64,000 nt of DNA, taken from positions 62,001 to 126,000 of the forward strand of contig CBDDAJ010000013.1 in the NCBI GenBank assembly GCA_965224845.1. Reading direction: 5' to 3'. A model generated the notes under the pieces. The model searched no databases, was not told the origin of the DNA, and worked only from the letters and a program-made list of their open reading frames with translations. Positions within the stretch are counted from its first letter, which is position 1. Each line of letters begins with the position of its first letter. Of this stretch, positions 44,225-53,662 are shown piece after piece. A program made the translations under genes and the position numbers. This DNA is from Wocania_A sp965224845. GTDB taxonomy: Bacteria; Bacteroidota; Bacteroidia; Flavobacteriales; Flavobacteriaceae.

Positions 44225-44719
44225 ATGACAGAAATTAATTTGGCCCATACAACTGCAGATTATATATTAATTGAAAAATTAGCCGATGTTATTTGGCGTA
44301 AGCATTATATACCTATTACTGGTGTTGGTCAAGTAGAGCATATGCTAAAAAAATATCAAACAGCCCAAGCCATTTCTAAACAGGTAGAAGACGAAGGTTT
44401 TGAATATTTTATAGTAGCCTACAATAAAATACCAGTAGGCTATATAGCTATTAGAAAAGAGGAAGATAAGTTGTTTTTAAGTAAAATATATGTATTAAGT
44501 GCGTACAGAGGAAAAAAGATAGGTAAGGCTGCTATGCAGTTTGTTGAAGAAAAGGCAAGAATGTACGGTTTAAAAACAATCATGCTTACAGTAAACAAAA
44601 ACAACACAAATTCAATTAAGGCTTATGAGAAGTTGGGCTTTGTTAATGTACGTGCTTTGGTTAAAGATATAGGAGCTGGTTATGTTATGGACGATTACCA
44701 AATGGAAAAAGCTTTGTAA
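44225..44719 (+). CDS. GNAT-family N-acetyltransferase
   Basis: 164 residues. Acetyl-CoA-binding motif A is seen in LSKIYVLSAYRGKKIGKAAMQFVEEKA (R/Q-x-x-G-x-G/A as RGKKIG), and motif B in IMLTVNKNNTNSIKAYEKLGFVNV. The substrate cannot be told; members acetylate small amines or protein N-termini. Small gap (56 bases) after TrhA; weakly linked. Confidence 0.88.
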   Translation: MTEINLAHTTADYILIEKLADVIWRKHYIPITGVGQVEHMLKKYQTAQAISKQVEDEGFEYFIVAYNKIPVGYIAIRKEEDKLFLSKIYVLSAYRGKKIGKAAMQFVEEKARMYGLKTIMLTVNKNNTNSIKAYEKLGFVNVRALVKDIGAGYVMDDYQMEKAL

Positions 44720-44790
44720 TTATAACTTAAAACGAAGAGGAAAGGGAAGCTGTTTGTTATTTCAATTAAGAAGCTTGTCTTTAAGTGGTG

Positions 44791-45219
44791 CTAGCCCTCA
44801 ATGATATCCTTATATTCCTCAAAAAAAGCTTCGAACAAGCTCATTTTTTCATTGAAAAACTCCATCACATCACGCCATGTGTTTTTGTTATGTATAGATA
44901 CTTTTTGTTCTAAAGGCACATAGATCCTTGAAATTTCTTTATAGTTTTCTAATACATATGTTTCATCAAAAATGGCTTCAGGTAAAAACTCATCTAATAA
45001 AATAGATTTTAAAGCTTGTAGTTTTTCCCAGTATGTAATCCGGTTTTCTAAATCACCTTCAATATCTAGAGCGACTAAAGCGTTTTTAGTATCAAAATGA
45101 AATTTAAAAGAAAGCCCTTTCATTTTAGTCTGATATAGCACCCACTTCCGTGGAAATGATTTACCAAAACTAATCCAGAACTCTTGTCGTAATAATCTTG
45201 ACTCTTCTTTACTAAACAC
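44791..45219 (-). CDS. DUF4268 domain-containing protein
   Basis: 142-residue cytoplasmic protein matching DUF4268: MFSKEESRLLRQEFWISFGKSFP, then YQTKMKGLSFKFHFDTKNALVALDIEGDLE and LPEAIFDETYVLENYKEISRIYVPLEQKVSIHNKNTW. In flavobacteria it stands alone; in other bacteria the domain is fused to restriction enzyme N-terminal parts. Function unknown. The 107 bases upstream hold a 14-base tandem repeat. Confidence 0.82.
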   Translation of the reverse strand: MFSKEESRLLRQEFWISFGKSFPRKWVLYQTKMKGLSFKFHFDTKNALVALDIEGDLENRITYWEKLQALKSILLDEFLPEAIFDETYVLENYKEISRIYVPLEQKVSIHNKNTWRDVMEFFNEKMSLFEAFFEEYKDIIEG

Positions 45220-45268
45220 TGTTTTTGTTAAAAGTTAATAAACTAGGAGCTTATTTTCAATCGATAAC

Positions 45269-45324
45269 ACCCAACACCTAATACCCAACACCTAATACCC
45301 AAGACCTAATACCCAACACCCAAG
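45269..45324. repeat. 14-base tandem repeat, four copies
   Basis: Unit ACCCAACACCTAAT at 45269-45282, repeated at 45283-45296, 45297-45310 (one base changed) and 45311-45324 (partly changed). It begins 3 bases before the ZIP gene stop side and lies between two same-strand genes. Copy number may vary between strains. Confidence 0.8.
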
Positions 45325-45326
45325 AT

Positions 45327-46001
45327 CTATATCAAATACGCAATACCAACCCCTAAAATGATGGCAATAAATTTTGATAGATTAAACTTATGACCTTCGC
45401 CACTTTCAAATAAGATCGTGGTAGAAATATGAAAAAATATTCCAATCACAATAGCATTAATAATGTGCGCATAATCAGCTATCGCTTCCCAGGTGTTAGA
45501 AATAAATGTTCCTAATGGTGTCATAGCAGCAAAGACCACCAAAAACATAGTAATTTGTACTTTACTATAATTAGATTGAAATAAAAACATACTAACTAAA
45601 GCTGCAATAGGTATTTTATGCACTAAAACACCATATATCATATCATTGTGTTCGTGTATTGGAAACCCTTCTAAAAAGCTATGAATACATAAGCTTATAA
45701 AAAGTAGCCACGGAAAACTTGTCTCGTTCTTATGTATATGTACATGCCCGTGCTCTGCACCTTTCGAAAATAATTCTAAAACAATTTGCAATACAATACC
45801 ACACATAATATACAAACCGGTAAGTTTTGTATCTAAGTGATTGTAAACTTCTGGAAGTAATTCAAAAAGTGTTAAGGCCAATAAAAAAGCACCGCTAAAC
45901 GAAAGTAAAAGCTTAGTGTTCCATGTTTTTTTATATTGGGTTGCCATGGCAATAATAATGCCTAAGACAACAGCTAATACAGGAAGTAAAAAATTATTCA
46001 T
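45327..46001 (-). CDS. ZIP-family metal transporter
   Basis: 224 residues with eight predicted helices, inner membrane. Seen: ZIP signature in helix 4, HSFLEGFPIHEHND, and helix 5 motif VHKIPIAALVSMFLFQ, both with metal-binding histidines; a histidine-rich loop HGHVHIHK precedes them. Zinc, iron or manganese uptake is likely. The gene stands alone; a class I SAM methyltransferase lies upstream in the same direction. Confidence 0.88.
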   Translation of the reverse strand: MNNFLLPVLAVVLGIIIAMATQYKKTWNTKLLLSFSGAFLLALTLFELLPEVYNHLDTKLTGLYIMCGIVLQIVLELFSKGAEHGHVHIHKNETSFPWLLFISLCIHSFLEGFPIHEHNDMIYGVLVHKIPIAALVSMFLFQSNYSKVQITMFLVVFAAMTPLGTFISNTWEAIADYAHIINAIVIGIFFHISTTILFESGEGHKFNLSKFIAIILGVGIAYLI

Positions 46002-46130
46002 TCTGAAAAACCTAATTAAATTTTAGTTTTTAAATCTGTTCTTATTATTCCTGTACATTGGAATACCAGAACCATACTTTGTTAAAACCATTTGCACAAC
46101 AACGCGTATAACGAAATGGCAATTACCAAT

Positions 46131-46865
46131 TTATTTAAAAATCATGACTAAGCGCTCTGATGTTTTTGCATTAAATTTATGCAATTTATAATCGCCAAAA
46201 ACATCTAATAAATGTACATTGGCGGCGGCAAACATAGTTTCAAAATCTTTTAAAGTAAACGCTTTTACACGTTCCTGGAAATTATGATGCCTGCCTTCTG
46301 CAGTAAACGAAATATCTTTTACAATATAGCCATCTTCAACATAACGCTTTAAATAAAAGTTAATACCATCAACCGTTTTTAGCTCTTCAGGAACTAAATT
46401 ATCAATAACAAACTCACTATTCATAAAATCGATCACTCCAAAACCAAAGGTGTTTAAATTTTCCTTAATGGCTTTGATGGTGTTAAGGTTGTCCTCGTCC
46501 TTGTCAAAATACCCAAAGCTGGTAAATAAATTAAAAACCGCATCAAATTGCTTATTGTAAGGTTTACACATGTTATGCACCTCAAAGCGCAAGCTGTTAT
46601 TTTCAAACTGCTTCGCAAAATTAATACTATTTTCACTTAAATCAACACCTGTAACATCGTAACCAATTTTATTTAAATACCTGGCATGTCGCCCTTTACC
46701 ACAGGCCAAATCTAAAATTGTACCGCGTTCCGGAACATTTAAATAATTGGTAAGTGTATCCATAAACGCATGCGCTTCGGTATCATCCCTATCTTTATAT
46801 AAAATGTGATAAAATGGTGTATCAAACCAAGAAGAAAACCATTTTGTAGTTGTATTGTTCGTCAT
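46131..46865 (-). CDS. Class I SAM-dependent methyltransferase
   Basis: 244 residues, Rossmann-like methyltransferase. Motif I: ILDLACGKGRHARYLN at about residues 56-71; motif II acidic residue in VTGVDLSENSI; motif IV FDAVFNLFTSFGYF. The C-terminal half (DFMNSEFVIDNLVPEE, ERVKAFTLKDFETMFAAANV) is common in small-molecule methyltransferases (methyltransf_25). Substrate unknown. Confidence 0.85.
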   Translation of the reverse strand: MTNNTTTKWFSSWFDTPFYHILYKDRDDTEAHAFMDTLTNYLNVPERGTILDLACGKGRHARYLNKIGYDVTGVDLSENSINFAKQFENNSLRFEVHNMCKPYNKQFDAVFNLFTSFGYFDKDEDNLNTIKAIKENLNTFGFGVIDFMNSEFVIDNLVPEELKTVDGINFYLKRYVEDGYIVKDISFTAEGRHHNFQERVKAFTLKDFETMFAAANVHLLDVFGDYKLHKFNAKTSERLVMIFK

Positions 46866-47237
46866 ATGTTTTTAGGGGTTCCCACGTAAACGTGGTCAGG
46901 CTTTCCGCTATATCTTTCTTGTGCTGAACTTGTTTCAGTATCTCATTAAGCAGGTTGTAAACATTTTAATTTTTGTTTTCAGCCCAATACTTTTTAGAAA
47001 GCACAAAAAAGGATGTCGCATCAATCCTTAACCCATTATCTGCAATTGCTAGTTAATTAAAGCAAAATTACGTTATTTTTGCAATCTATTTGACGAAACG
47101 AATATTAATAAATTTCAAAAATAATTTCATTTTTGTGAATTTTAAATTTTTAATAAGAGGGCGAAGCGGTTGTACACGTTCTCAATTTTGTAATTATATT
47201 ATAAAATTAATTATATGAATTTTAGCGTGTGAAAAAA
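46866..47237. other. Gene-free region with dispersed repeat copies
   Basis: No gene is seen. It holds a hairpin CCACGT-AA-ACGTGG (46883-46896), the block TTTCCGCTATATCTTTCTTG, the string TGTGCTGAACTTGTTTCAGT (46921-46940, inverted relative to 21051-21070) and, further right, GCACAAAAAAGGATGTCGC. Together they look like one dispersed intergenic element. A TATTTTTG (47074-47081) is a candidate -7 element for the downstream rRNA methyltransferase gene, and ATG at 47215 opens only a 5-codon frame. Confidence 0.5.
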
Positions 47238-48395
47238 ATGGAAGAAAATTTCAAGATGGTTGCCAAAACCTTATTTGGCTTTGAAGAATTGTTATCTAAA
47301 GAGCTTACCCAGCTTGGTGCTCAAGATATAAAGGCAGGGGTTCGCAATGTGGCTTTTTCTGGAGATAAAGGTTTTATGTATAAAGCTAATTTAGGCTTGC
47401 GTACCGCTGTTAAAATTTTAAAACCCATCCATACCTTTACAGTAAGTAGCGAGCAAGATTTATACAATAAAATCTATAAAATGGAGTGGGAGCATTATTT
47501 AAAACCCACAGGAACTTTAGCAGTTGATGCTACGATACATTCCGATTTGTTTACACATTCACTTTACATAGCTCAAAAAACCAAAGATGCTATAGTCGAT
47601 AAATTTAGAGATACTACAGGCCAACGCCCGAACGTCGATTTAAAATTTCCAGACTTAAAAATAAATGTGCATATCGATAGGCGGCAATGTACTATTTCGT
47701 TAGATACTTCAGGAGATTCATTGCATAAGCGTGGTTATAAAATGGCAACTAATATAGCGCCTATAAACGAGGTTTTAGCAGCTGGGTTAATTATGTTATC
47801 CGGTTGGGATGGGCAAACCGATTTTATGGATCCTATGTGTGGTTCCGGCACCATGCTTATTGAAGCAGCAATGATAGCTTGTAATATACCACCAAACTTA
47901 ATGCGTAAAGAATTTGCATTTGAAAGGTGGCAGGATTGGGATGTAGATCTGTTTGAGAAAATAGAAGAATCGTTGCTTAATAAAACACGCGATTTTCATC
48001 ATAAAATTATAGGTTATGATAAGGCTCCAAGTGCAGTAAATAAAGCAAAAAGCAATGTTAAAAATGCCCAATTGGAAGATTTTATTGAAGTAAAACACGA
48101 AGATTTTTTTAAAACTCAAAAAGGAGGAACCGAAAAGTTGCACATGGTATTTAACCCACCGTATGGCGAGCGTTTAAATATTGATATGCAAGAGTTTTAT
48201 AAAAATATAGGCGATACCCTTAAGCAAAATTATCCGGGTACCGATGCCTGGTTTATTACTTCAAATCTGGATGCCCTTAAGCATGTTGGGTTACGTCCTT
48301 CCCGAAAAATACAATTGTTTAATGCCAAGCTGGAGTCGCGTTTGGTTAAGTATGTTATGTATGAAGGGAGTAAAAAAGGGAAGTATATGAAGTAG
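47238..48395 (+). CDS. THUMP-domain RNA methyltransferase (RlmL-like)
   Basis: Predicted 23S rRNA guanine-N2 methyltransferase, related to the N-terminal half of E. coli RlmL. Residues 1-150 hold the THUMP RNA-binding fold (MVAKTLFGFEELLSKELTQLGAQDI). The catalytic part has motif I MDPMCGSGTMLIEAAMIA and motif IV NPPYGERLN. About 385 residues. The frame opens at a GTG at 47229, but the ATG at 47238 is preferred. It stands alone. Assignment to RlmL G2445 activity is by family only. Confidence 0.88.
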   Translation: MEENFKMVAKTLFGFEELLSKELTQLGAQDIKAGVRNVAFSGDKGFMYKANLGLRTAVKILKPIHTFTVSSEQDLYNKIYKMEWEHYLKPTGTLAVDATIHSDLFTHSLYIAQKTKDAIVDKFRDTTGQRPNVDLKFPDLKINVHIDRRQCTISLDTSGDSLHKRGYKMATNIAPINEVLAAGLIMLSGWDGQTDFMDPMCGSGTMLIEAAMIACNIPPNLMRKEFAFERWQDWDVDLFEKIEESLLNKTRDFHHKIIGYDKAPSAVNKAKSNVKNAQLEDFIEVKHEDFFKTQKGGTEKLHMVFNPPYGERLNIDMQEFYKNIGDTLKQNYPGTDAWFITSNLDALKHVGLRPSRKIQLFNAKLESRLVKYVMYEGSKKGKYMK

Positions 48396-48506
48396 GGCTA
48401 TGTTTCATTGCGGATTATTCTACTAAGAAATCAGACGCTGATTCATATTTATATTTTGTTTTGGTACAAAACGACAATGCATAGTAGTCATTATTGCATA
48501 CAAGAT

Positions 48507-49288
48507 CTATTTCATTAATTCTATTTGAAATTTTGTCGCATTAAATGCCATTTGCAAACCTCTAAGATTAGATTCTGATTTATTTTTTTCAAATAGTTCG
48601 GTTATGTATTCAGTTTGCTTAGACACTTTGTCGTTCTCTTTTTGAAAAATCTGGTATTTTAAGAGAATTAAATTTGCCATAATTTTATCTGATATACTCA
48701 AATCACTTTGATTAATAGCTTCGTCTAAGGTGCTTTTTATTTTGGAATCGTTATCTGATAGTTCATCGAATAGATAAGCATTAGCCAGATCAGATTTATT
48801 CATACTAGAATAGTCATTCTGATTGGACATATCTTTTCTGTAAGTCATTTTGTTTCCGTTTAGAAAATACCACCTCGTATATGAATTATTTTCCATTTTA
48901 ATTTCTTTTTCAAATTCCTTTTTCTTGACACTCCAGTTAGTGAAAGCAATTAAAAGTTCTGTTCCGTCTTCTTTCTTTAAAATTACAAATCGGATTAAGT
49001 AATTTCTTTTTCCATGTTTTTCAATTTCAATATCCAATTTGTTATCTACTGAAACATATTTTTTAAGAGCTTTTAATATTGAAGAAACATCTTCTGGATT
49101 TACTTCTGGAAACAAATTTTCTCTTAAAAATAAGTCGATGTATAAATAATGAGTTAAATAAAATCATCCATTTTTAGATAATTAGACTCACTTAAATTGT
49201 CTGATTTAATATTGATTTTTTCAGATTGAGCAAATCCAAAACTTGTAAAGATCGCTAAAAGTAAAAGTGTGATTATTTTTTTTTGCAT
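48507..49288 (-). pseudogene. Secreted hypothetical protein, one frameshift
   Basis: I do not recognise the family. The ATG at 49288 opens a signal peptide (MQKKIITLLLLAIFTSFGFAQ) that runs about 46 residues to KMDDFI and then meets a stop. The long downstream frame (202 residues, MFPEVNPEDVSSILKAL...) continues the same gene if one base is added in AAAA at 49160-49163, giving KMDDFYLTHYLYIDLFLREN. Restored length is about 260 residues, mixed alpha/beta in the first part and helical in the last 90. It sits at the end of a same-strand cluster of secreted proteins. Confidence 0.65.
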
Positions 49289-49302
49289 TCTATTGGTTTA
49301 TA

Positions 49303-49318
49303 TTGTGTACAACTTTAA
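49303..49318 (+). repeat. 16-base string shared with the island flank
   Basis: TTGTGTACAACTTTAA is identical to 20997-21012. GTGTACAAC also occurs inverted at 14393-14401, left of the restriction island. It may be part of a dispersed cassette-end motif, or chance of an AT-rich genome. Confidence 0.4.
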
Positions 49319-49332
49319 GTGAAATACATCAT

Positions 49333-50652
49333 TTAATTCTGCATTTTCATAATTATTTCACTGGTTTCATTGCCCTCTTGTGTGCCATCTGCTTTGTATA
49401 ATATATAATCAAACATATCGCTTATATTTTTTGATACCTTAGCCCCGGATTTTAAGTTCTTTACAACTCTGGGTTCATTCTGTAAAAGCCCCTTTATAGT
49501 CTCGCCTTCCCACTTGGTTACTTCTACCCACATCCATTCTCTTTCACCTTCAGGGCTTTCAAACGGAAACTTTATAAGCAATGAGCTGTTTATGGGTAAA
49601 CCAGCTAAAAAAAGTTTGCGCAATTCCGGTATTTTAGCTTTAGCTCTATCGCTAGCAGCCAGAAGTTCTTCGTTATGATTAAGGTAGGATACCTTGTCTT
49701 CTGATCCAAATAGTTTGGTAATAACCTCATTATGTTCTACTTGTGGATTGTCTTTAGAAAATCCGATCTCAATTAATCTGTTTTGCGGATCGCCTTCTTC
49801 CCAAGTTCCTCCAATTAAGTTTATCTCCGCTTTTTTTTCTGCATTATCATATAGCGAACTTAAAAGGATAGCCTTTAATGTTTCATCTTTAATAGCATCA
49901 ATATTTAATTTGAGACGTCCGGTTTTTTCTATGTTTTGTTTTTCTAAAAGTGTTTGAGCAATTAAGTTAATAAAGCTTGTTAGCCCTAAACTACTATTGC
50001 ATGATAAGTTTTCTATGCATAAATCTGGTAATCCAAATTTTAGCATTCCCAAAGTAATAGCCCTACAGTATTCATCTTTTTGGTAGAAATGAATGGTAAT
50101 ATGATTAGATATATTGATGCTGTTACTGCTAATTATGCGATTTGCATTCCAAAAAGTTTTACTATAAGTTTCTCGTGTTTCAGAATCATAAATAACCGCT
50201 TTCTTATTTTTGGTTAGGGTTTTAACAAAGTTATTGGCCGTTTTTAAAGTTGTAATTAATTCGTTTTGCTTACACATAAAATCCAACAGCAATACGTATT
50301 TAGATTGCTGCAGTTTATTTTTTTCATCTTCGCTTAACCCCTGACTTGTATATTGTAAATATTCTAGATCTGCAGGAGGAAACTGTGCCTTTACATTTGT
50401 TATTGGTGTAATAACAACACTACTTCCTTTTACCAATTCCGGACCAGGAACAGAGTCTAACACTTGAATTGATGGATAAGACCTTCTCATAATCTTTATA
50501 GCTTTTTCGGCTTCAATACTATCATCGTCTAAAAAATAGATGGCGTATTCAAACAAAACCTTGTCATCAGAAATGCTTCCTTTAGGAATTTTGTTTTGAG
50601 AGCAAGAAATGCTTGTTATAAATAGAGCTAAAAGTAATGTTATTGGTTTCAT
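49333..50652 (-). CDS. DUF2314 domain lipoprotein
   Basis: 439 residues. Lipoprotein signal (LLALFITSISC, Cys17). The last 100 residues match DUF2314: LLIKFPFESPEGEREWMWVEVTKWEGETIKGLL, with the conserved EGE-x-EWMWV. The first 300 residues are not recognised. DUF2314 proteins are found in many bacteria with unknown function, often in variable gene sets. The start overlaps the upstream lipoprotein stop by 4 bases, so they are one transcript. Confidence 0.8.
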   Translation of the reverse strand: MKPITLLLALFITSISCSQNKIPKGSISDDKVLFEYAIYFLDDDSIEAEKAIKIMRRSYPSIQVLDSVPGPELVKGSSVVITPITNVKAQFPPADLEYLQYTSQGLSEDEKNKLQQSKYVLLLDFMCKQNELITTLKTANNFVKTLTKNKKAVIYDSETRETYSKTFWNANRIISSNSINISNHITIHFYQKDEYCRAITLGMLKFGLPDLCIENLSCNSSLGLTSFINLIAQTLLEKQNIEKTGRLKLNIDAIKDETLKAILLSSLYDNAEKKAEINLIGGTWEEGDPQNRLIEIGFSKDNPQVEHNEVITKLFGSEDKVSYLNHNEELLAASDRAKAKIPELRKLFLAGLPINSSLLIKFPFESPEGEREWMWVEVTKWEGETIKGLLQNEPRVVKNLKSGAKVSKNISDMFDYILYKADGTQEGNETSEIIMKMQN

Positions 50653-51290
50653 TTTTTTCTTGATTTTTTAAATTTTGATTTTTTCCAACTGTCTAACATT
50701 TCATTTTTATCTTTTGCATTGTTATAATTTATGTTTACTCCAAAAGAAAGTCCATTTATTAAGCGGTTGTACATGATTTGATTTAAAATAACATGTCCAT
50801 TTGGCGCATAAATTGTGAATTCATAAGTTTTAAAATCTAATCCATTAATTTTTGTGGTACTGGTTTTAGAGGAATCTACTTTTATGCCTTGACTTAAGTA
50901 GGTATTATAAACAAGTTCTTTAATTAAAGCGTTGTTTTCTTCCCAGTCTCCATCATATTCATTATCAAAAGGCTCTGTATTTGATTGAAATAAATTGAAT
51001 TGATTTTTTTGAAAGCCAATCAAATTCTTAACCTCACTGGCGTCAATTTTGCCGTCTACCATTTTTTCCATTGCTTCTAAACCTCTATTTTCAAATGCCT
51101 CGTTTTGTTCTTTAGTTATTATTTCCCAACCTTTAGGCACTTTTATAGTCCACCCTAATTCTTGGCTAGTGTATATGTCTTTTTCAAACTCACCTTCTTC
51201 CACCTGCTTATTAGGGTCAATTTGTTTGCAGGAAGCTACTAAAATTAAAGTAGCTAAAAAGAGCGTTAGTAGCTTCGTATTTATAAGCAT
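50649..51290 (-). CDS. Hypothetical lipoprotein
   Basis: 213 residues. Lipobox at LILVASC (Cys21). The mature part begins with an acidic stretch (KQIDPNKQVEEGEFEKD) and then YTSQELGWTIKVPKGWEII, a fold typical of PsbP-like or DUF1795-like ligand domains, followed by TTKINGLDFKTYEFTIYAPNGHVILNQIMY. It ends in basic KKSRKK. Function unknown; it forms an operon with the DUF2314 lipoprotein. Confidence 0.75.
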   Translation of the reverse strand: MLINTKLLTLFLATLILVASCKQIDPNKQVEEGEFEKDIYTSQELGWTIKVPKGWEIITKEQNEAFENRGLEAMEKMVDGKIDASEVKNLIGFQKNQFNLFQSNTEPFDNEYDGDWEENNALIKELVYNTYLSQGIKVDSSKTSTTKINGLDFKTYEFTIYAPNGHVILNQIMYNRLINGLSFGVNINYNNAKDKNEMLDSWKKSKFKKSRKK

Positions 51291-51485
51291 ATCGCAAGAG
51301 CTTTTGTGTCATTTATTTTTTCTACTACTGTGCCATCCGACTCAAGATGTTCTTGTCTGATCATAATTTTTTTGATTGATAAAAAATAAGTGAGTTGCTA
51401 AGTTATCTAAAAAGTATAAGAAAATGAGTATATTTTTATGAGATTTATAAGCAAGACTTAATATTATGTGTACTAAAAAAAGGCA

Positions 51486-52517
51486 CTACTCTTTAACACT
51501 AACAATAAGCCTGTCAATAATGTGTTTTGCAGTGCTAATGTTTTCTAAATTAGTATAAAGCCTTCCGTTTTCTCCCGAATGGTGCCCATGGCCAATTAAC
51601 TGCATAAAAGCATGTGTTTTTTTATTATGTGCATTTGTATTAAACGTTGCTGTATATATTAAAGAAGGCTGGCCTACTTGTCCGCTCCCGGAGTAGATAG
51701 TGTCATTCGGGAATTTATCTTTAGTATAGTATGCATTCCAATCGTACGACTGGTTAACCTCTAAAAAGATCTGGTAGTTGCTAAGGGTTTTAAAACTACT
51801 TTTAGAATGTAAGACAAAATTATTGGTTGGTGTAGCTCCGGAAGCTGCATCTAAATCGGGAGACTTTCCGTAGGGCATATACAAACCATCAGGAGCTTTT
51901 TTACCGCGTTTATGCGACCAATAGGGGAGTGCTTCCGGTCTTCTTACAACAGCAGCTTCCCATTGATCTCCTACTTTTGTACCATAATCAAAGGTGCTCG
52001 ATGCAATAACTCTAGAAACATATAGGGTTTCAATATAATTACCGAGAGAGTCTTCTGCCCAAACCGCAAATAGAGGATAATTAAAAGCAGTTCCTTTTTT
52101 GAGTTCGATACTTATATTTTTATTTCCTTTAGCTTTATCTAAATTTATAATCTGATAATCGAAGGTCGTTTCTGTTTTTCCTATCTGCTCATTTCTAAAA
52201 TCATTGCCAAAATTATAAAGCGCATTAAAAAAAGGATTTCCAAAATAGATGCTTATGGTTGTAAGTATAAGAATGGTAAAAACAAAAGGGCTTTGTAGTT
52301 TTTGTAATTGCTTTTGGCGTTTGCCTGTTATATAATTGATTAGTGGTAATTTGTTATTTACAATATGTAATATAACAGCCGTTATAAAAAGTAAAGCAAA
52401 AAAGGTATGTAAGGATGCTATACTTTTTTTAAACGGCATAAAATACATGATAATACCGGTTATTGAAAGCATTATAAAAGTGGTGATTAAGATATTACCT
52501 AAAAGTCGTCTGTCCAT
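51486..52517 (-). CDS. Membrane protein with DUF4405-like helices and DUF2271-like domain
   Basis: 343 residues. The N-terminal 110 residues hold four helices; two histidines about 14 residues apart (LHTFFALLFITAVILH) could bind heme b as in DUF4405. The rest resembles DUF2271: FAVWAEDSLGNYIETLYVS, and YGKSPDLDAASGATPTNNF, which contains an SGAT-like flavinylation motif, then LEVNQSYDWN. DUF4405 and DUF2271 are known in gene sets for post-translational FMN attachment, so a role in electron transfer outside the cytoplasm is a reasonable guess. No ApbE enzyme is in the window. An HxlR regulator lies directly upstream. Confidence 0.6.
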   Translation of the reverse strand: MDRRLLGNILITTFIMLSITGIIMYFMPFKKSIASLHTFFALLFITAVILHIVNNKLPLINYITGKRQKQLQKLQSPFVFTILILTTISIYFGNPFFNALYNFGNDFRNEQIGKTETTFDYQIINLDKAKGNKNISIELKKGTAFNYPLFAVWAEDSLGNYIETLYVSRVIASSTFDYGTKVGDQWEAAVVRRPEALPYWSHKRGKKAPDGLYMPYGKSPDLDAASGATPTNNFVLHSKSSFKTLSNYQIFLEVNQSYDWNAYYTKDKFPNDTIYSGSGQVGQPSLIYTATFNTNAHNKKTHAFMQLIGHGHHSGENGRLYTNLENISTAKHIIDRLIVSVKE

Positions 52518-52604
52518 AAAATTAAAATTTAAAGAACAAAACTACTAGTGCTAATACAAAGAGGCAATAAGGGGTGAATTTGCCCCTATTATTTTAAGGA
52601 AATT

Positions 52605-52928
52605 TTATAATTTTTCACCAAACGCTCCCAACACATCTATAACAGGCATTATTTCTTTACCTAAACGCGTTAATGAATATTCTACTTTTTTAGGAAATAC
52701 ATTATAATCTTTTTTTTGAATAAGCCCATCTGCAATTAATTCTTTCAATTGCTGTGTAAGGGCTCTTTTTGATGCTTCGGGATTGTAAGCTTCTAAATCT
52801 TTAAGGCGACATGTATTTCTATTAAGCTCACACAGTATGGCAAGTTTCCATTTTCCTGAAATTACATTTACTGTTTTTTCCATAGGACAGTCGCTTTTTA
52901 AAGCTGTTTTTCTAATGTAATGTCCCAT
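52605..52928 (-). CDS. HxlR-family transcriptional regulator
   Basis: 107 residues, winged HTH. Seen: CPMEKTVNVISGKWKLAILCELNRNTCRLKDLEAYNPEASKRALTQQLKEL and the wing YSLTRLGKEIMPVI. The N-terminal cysteine (Cys15) is conserved in redox-sensing HxlR members. The gene immediately downstream on the same strand (87 bases) is the DUF4405/DUF2271-like protein, a likely target. Confidence 0.9.
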   Translation of the reverse strand: MGHYIRKTALKSDCPMEKTVNVISGKWKLAILCELNRNTCRLKDLEAYNPEASKRALTQQLKELIADGLIQKKDYNVFPKKVEYSLTRLGKEIMPVIDVLGAFGEKL

Positions 52929-52933
52929 TTGAG

Positions 52934-53662
52934 TTACTTATCCTTTTTGTAAAGCGGTATACGATAAGAGATCGTGTAACTATACCCCACACCAATACGA
53001 CTGCTATCGTAAGTTTTATTAAATCCAGGAATGTATAAATTTTGAAAGTTTTCTGGCTCAGTTTCGCTTACTAAACCTTTAAGCTGAACATTTAATCCCA
53101 TGTATAAGTTATTAAAAAGTTCTGCTTTAATCCCTAAAATAATTTCTGCCCAAATTGCTGTTAAACCATCAAATTCTTGCGGGGTTGTTGATGAGAATTG
53201 TTCACCCCAGTATTGGTTGGTATGATATACATTGAAGCTGTTTAGAGTATGGCTAAACGTACTGGCTCCAACACGAAACCCAAAGTAAATCATGTTATCC
53301 ATATCTAACCAATTTTGATAGGAATTATAATCAATACCACCTTTTAAGTAGCTTCCTTTTGTAGAAATGTTTAAATAATTGGTTACTTCATTCTTCTCTT
53401 CAGAACCAATTTCGCCAGCTATATATAATTTTTTCTTAAGTCGGTAATCGGCAGAAATCTCAAAACCGGAATATTCGTCGTCAATAGCTGTTCTAATAAG
53501 CTTTCCAATATCAGCACCAATTCGAAGTCCGTACTTTTGCTTAATCTTTAAGGAGTCGTTTACAGGACTGGCAATACTATCGTTTTGCGCATTTACAGAC
53601 ACACAAAAAAGCAGTAGTAATGTACTACTAATGAAATAAGTTAAAATGTGCTGTTGTTTCAT
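52934..53662 (-). CDS. DUF6048 outer-membrane-like protein
   Basis: 242 residues with signal peptide (ending VNAQ, about residue 26). The mature part is strand-rich (GLRIGADIGKLIRTAIDDEYSGFEISADYRL; YFGFRVGASTFSHTLNSF; GVGYSYTISYRIPLYK) as expected for an outer-membrane beta-barrel. Recognised as DUF6048, a Bacteroidota-specific family. It overlaps the upstream DUF6452 gene by 35 bases, and the rlmD gene is just before; this order is conserved in flavobacteria. Confidence 0.82.
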   Translation of the reverse strand: MKQQHILTYFISSTLLLLFCVSVNAQNDSIASPVNDSLKIKQKYGLRIGADIGKLIRTAIDDEYSGFEISADYRLKKKLYIAGEIGSEEKNEVTNYLNISTKGSYLKGGIDYNSYQNWLDMDNMIYFGFRVGASTFSHTLNSFNVYHTNQYWGEQFSSTTPQEFDGLTAIWAEIILGIKAELFNNLYMGLNVQLKGLVSETEPENFQNLYIPGFNKTYDSSRIGVGYSYTISYRIPLYKKDK

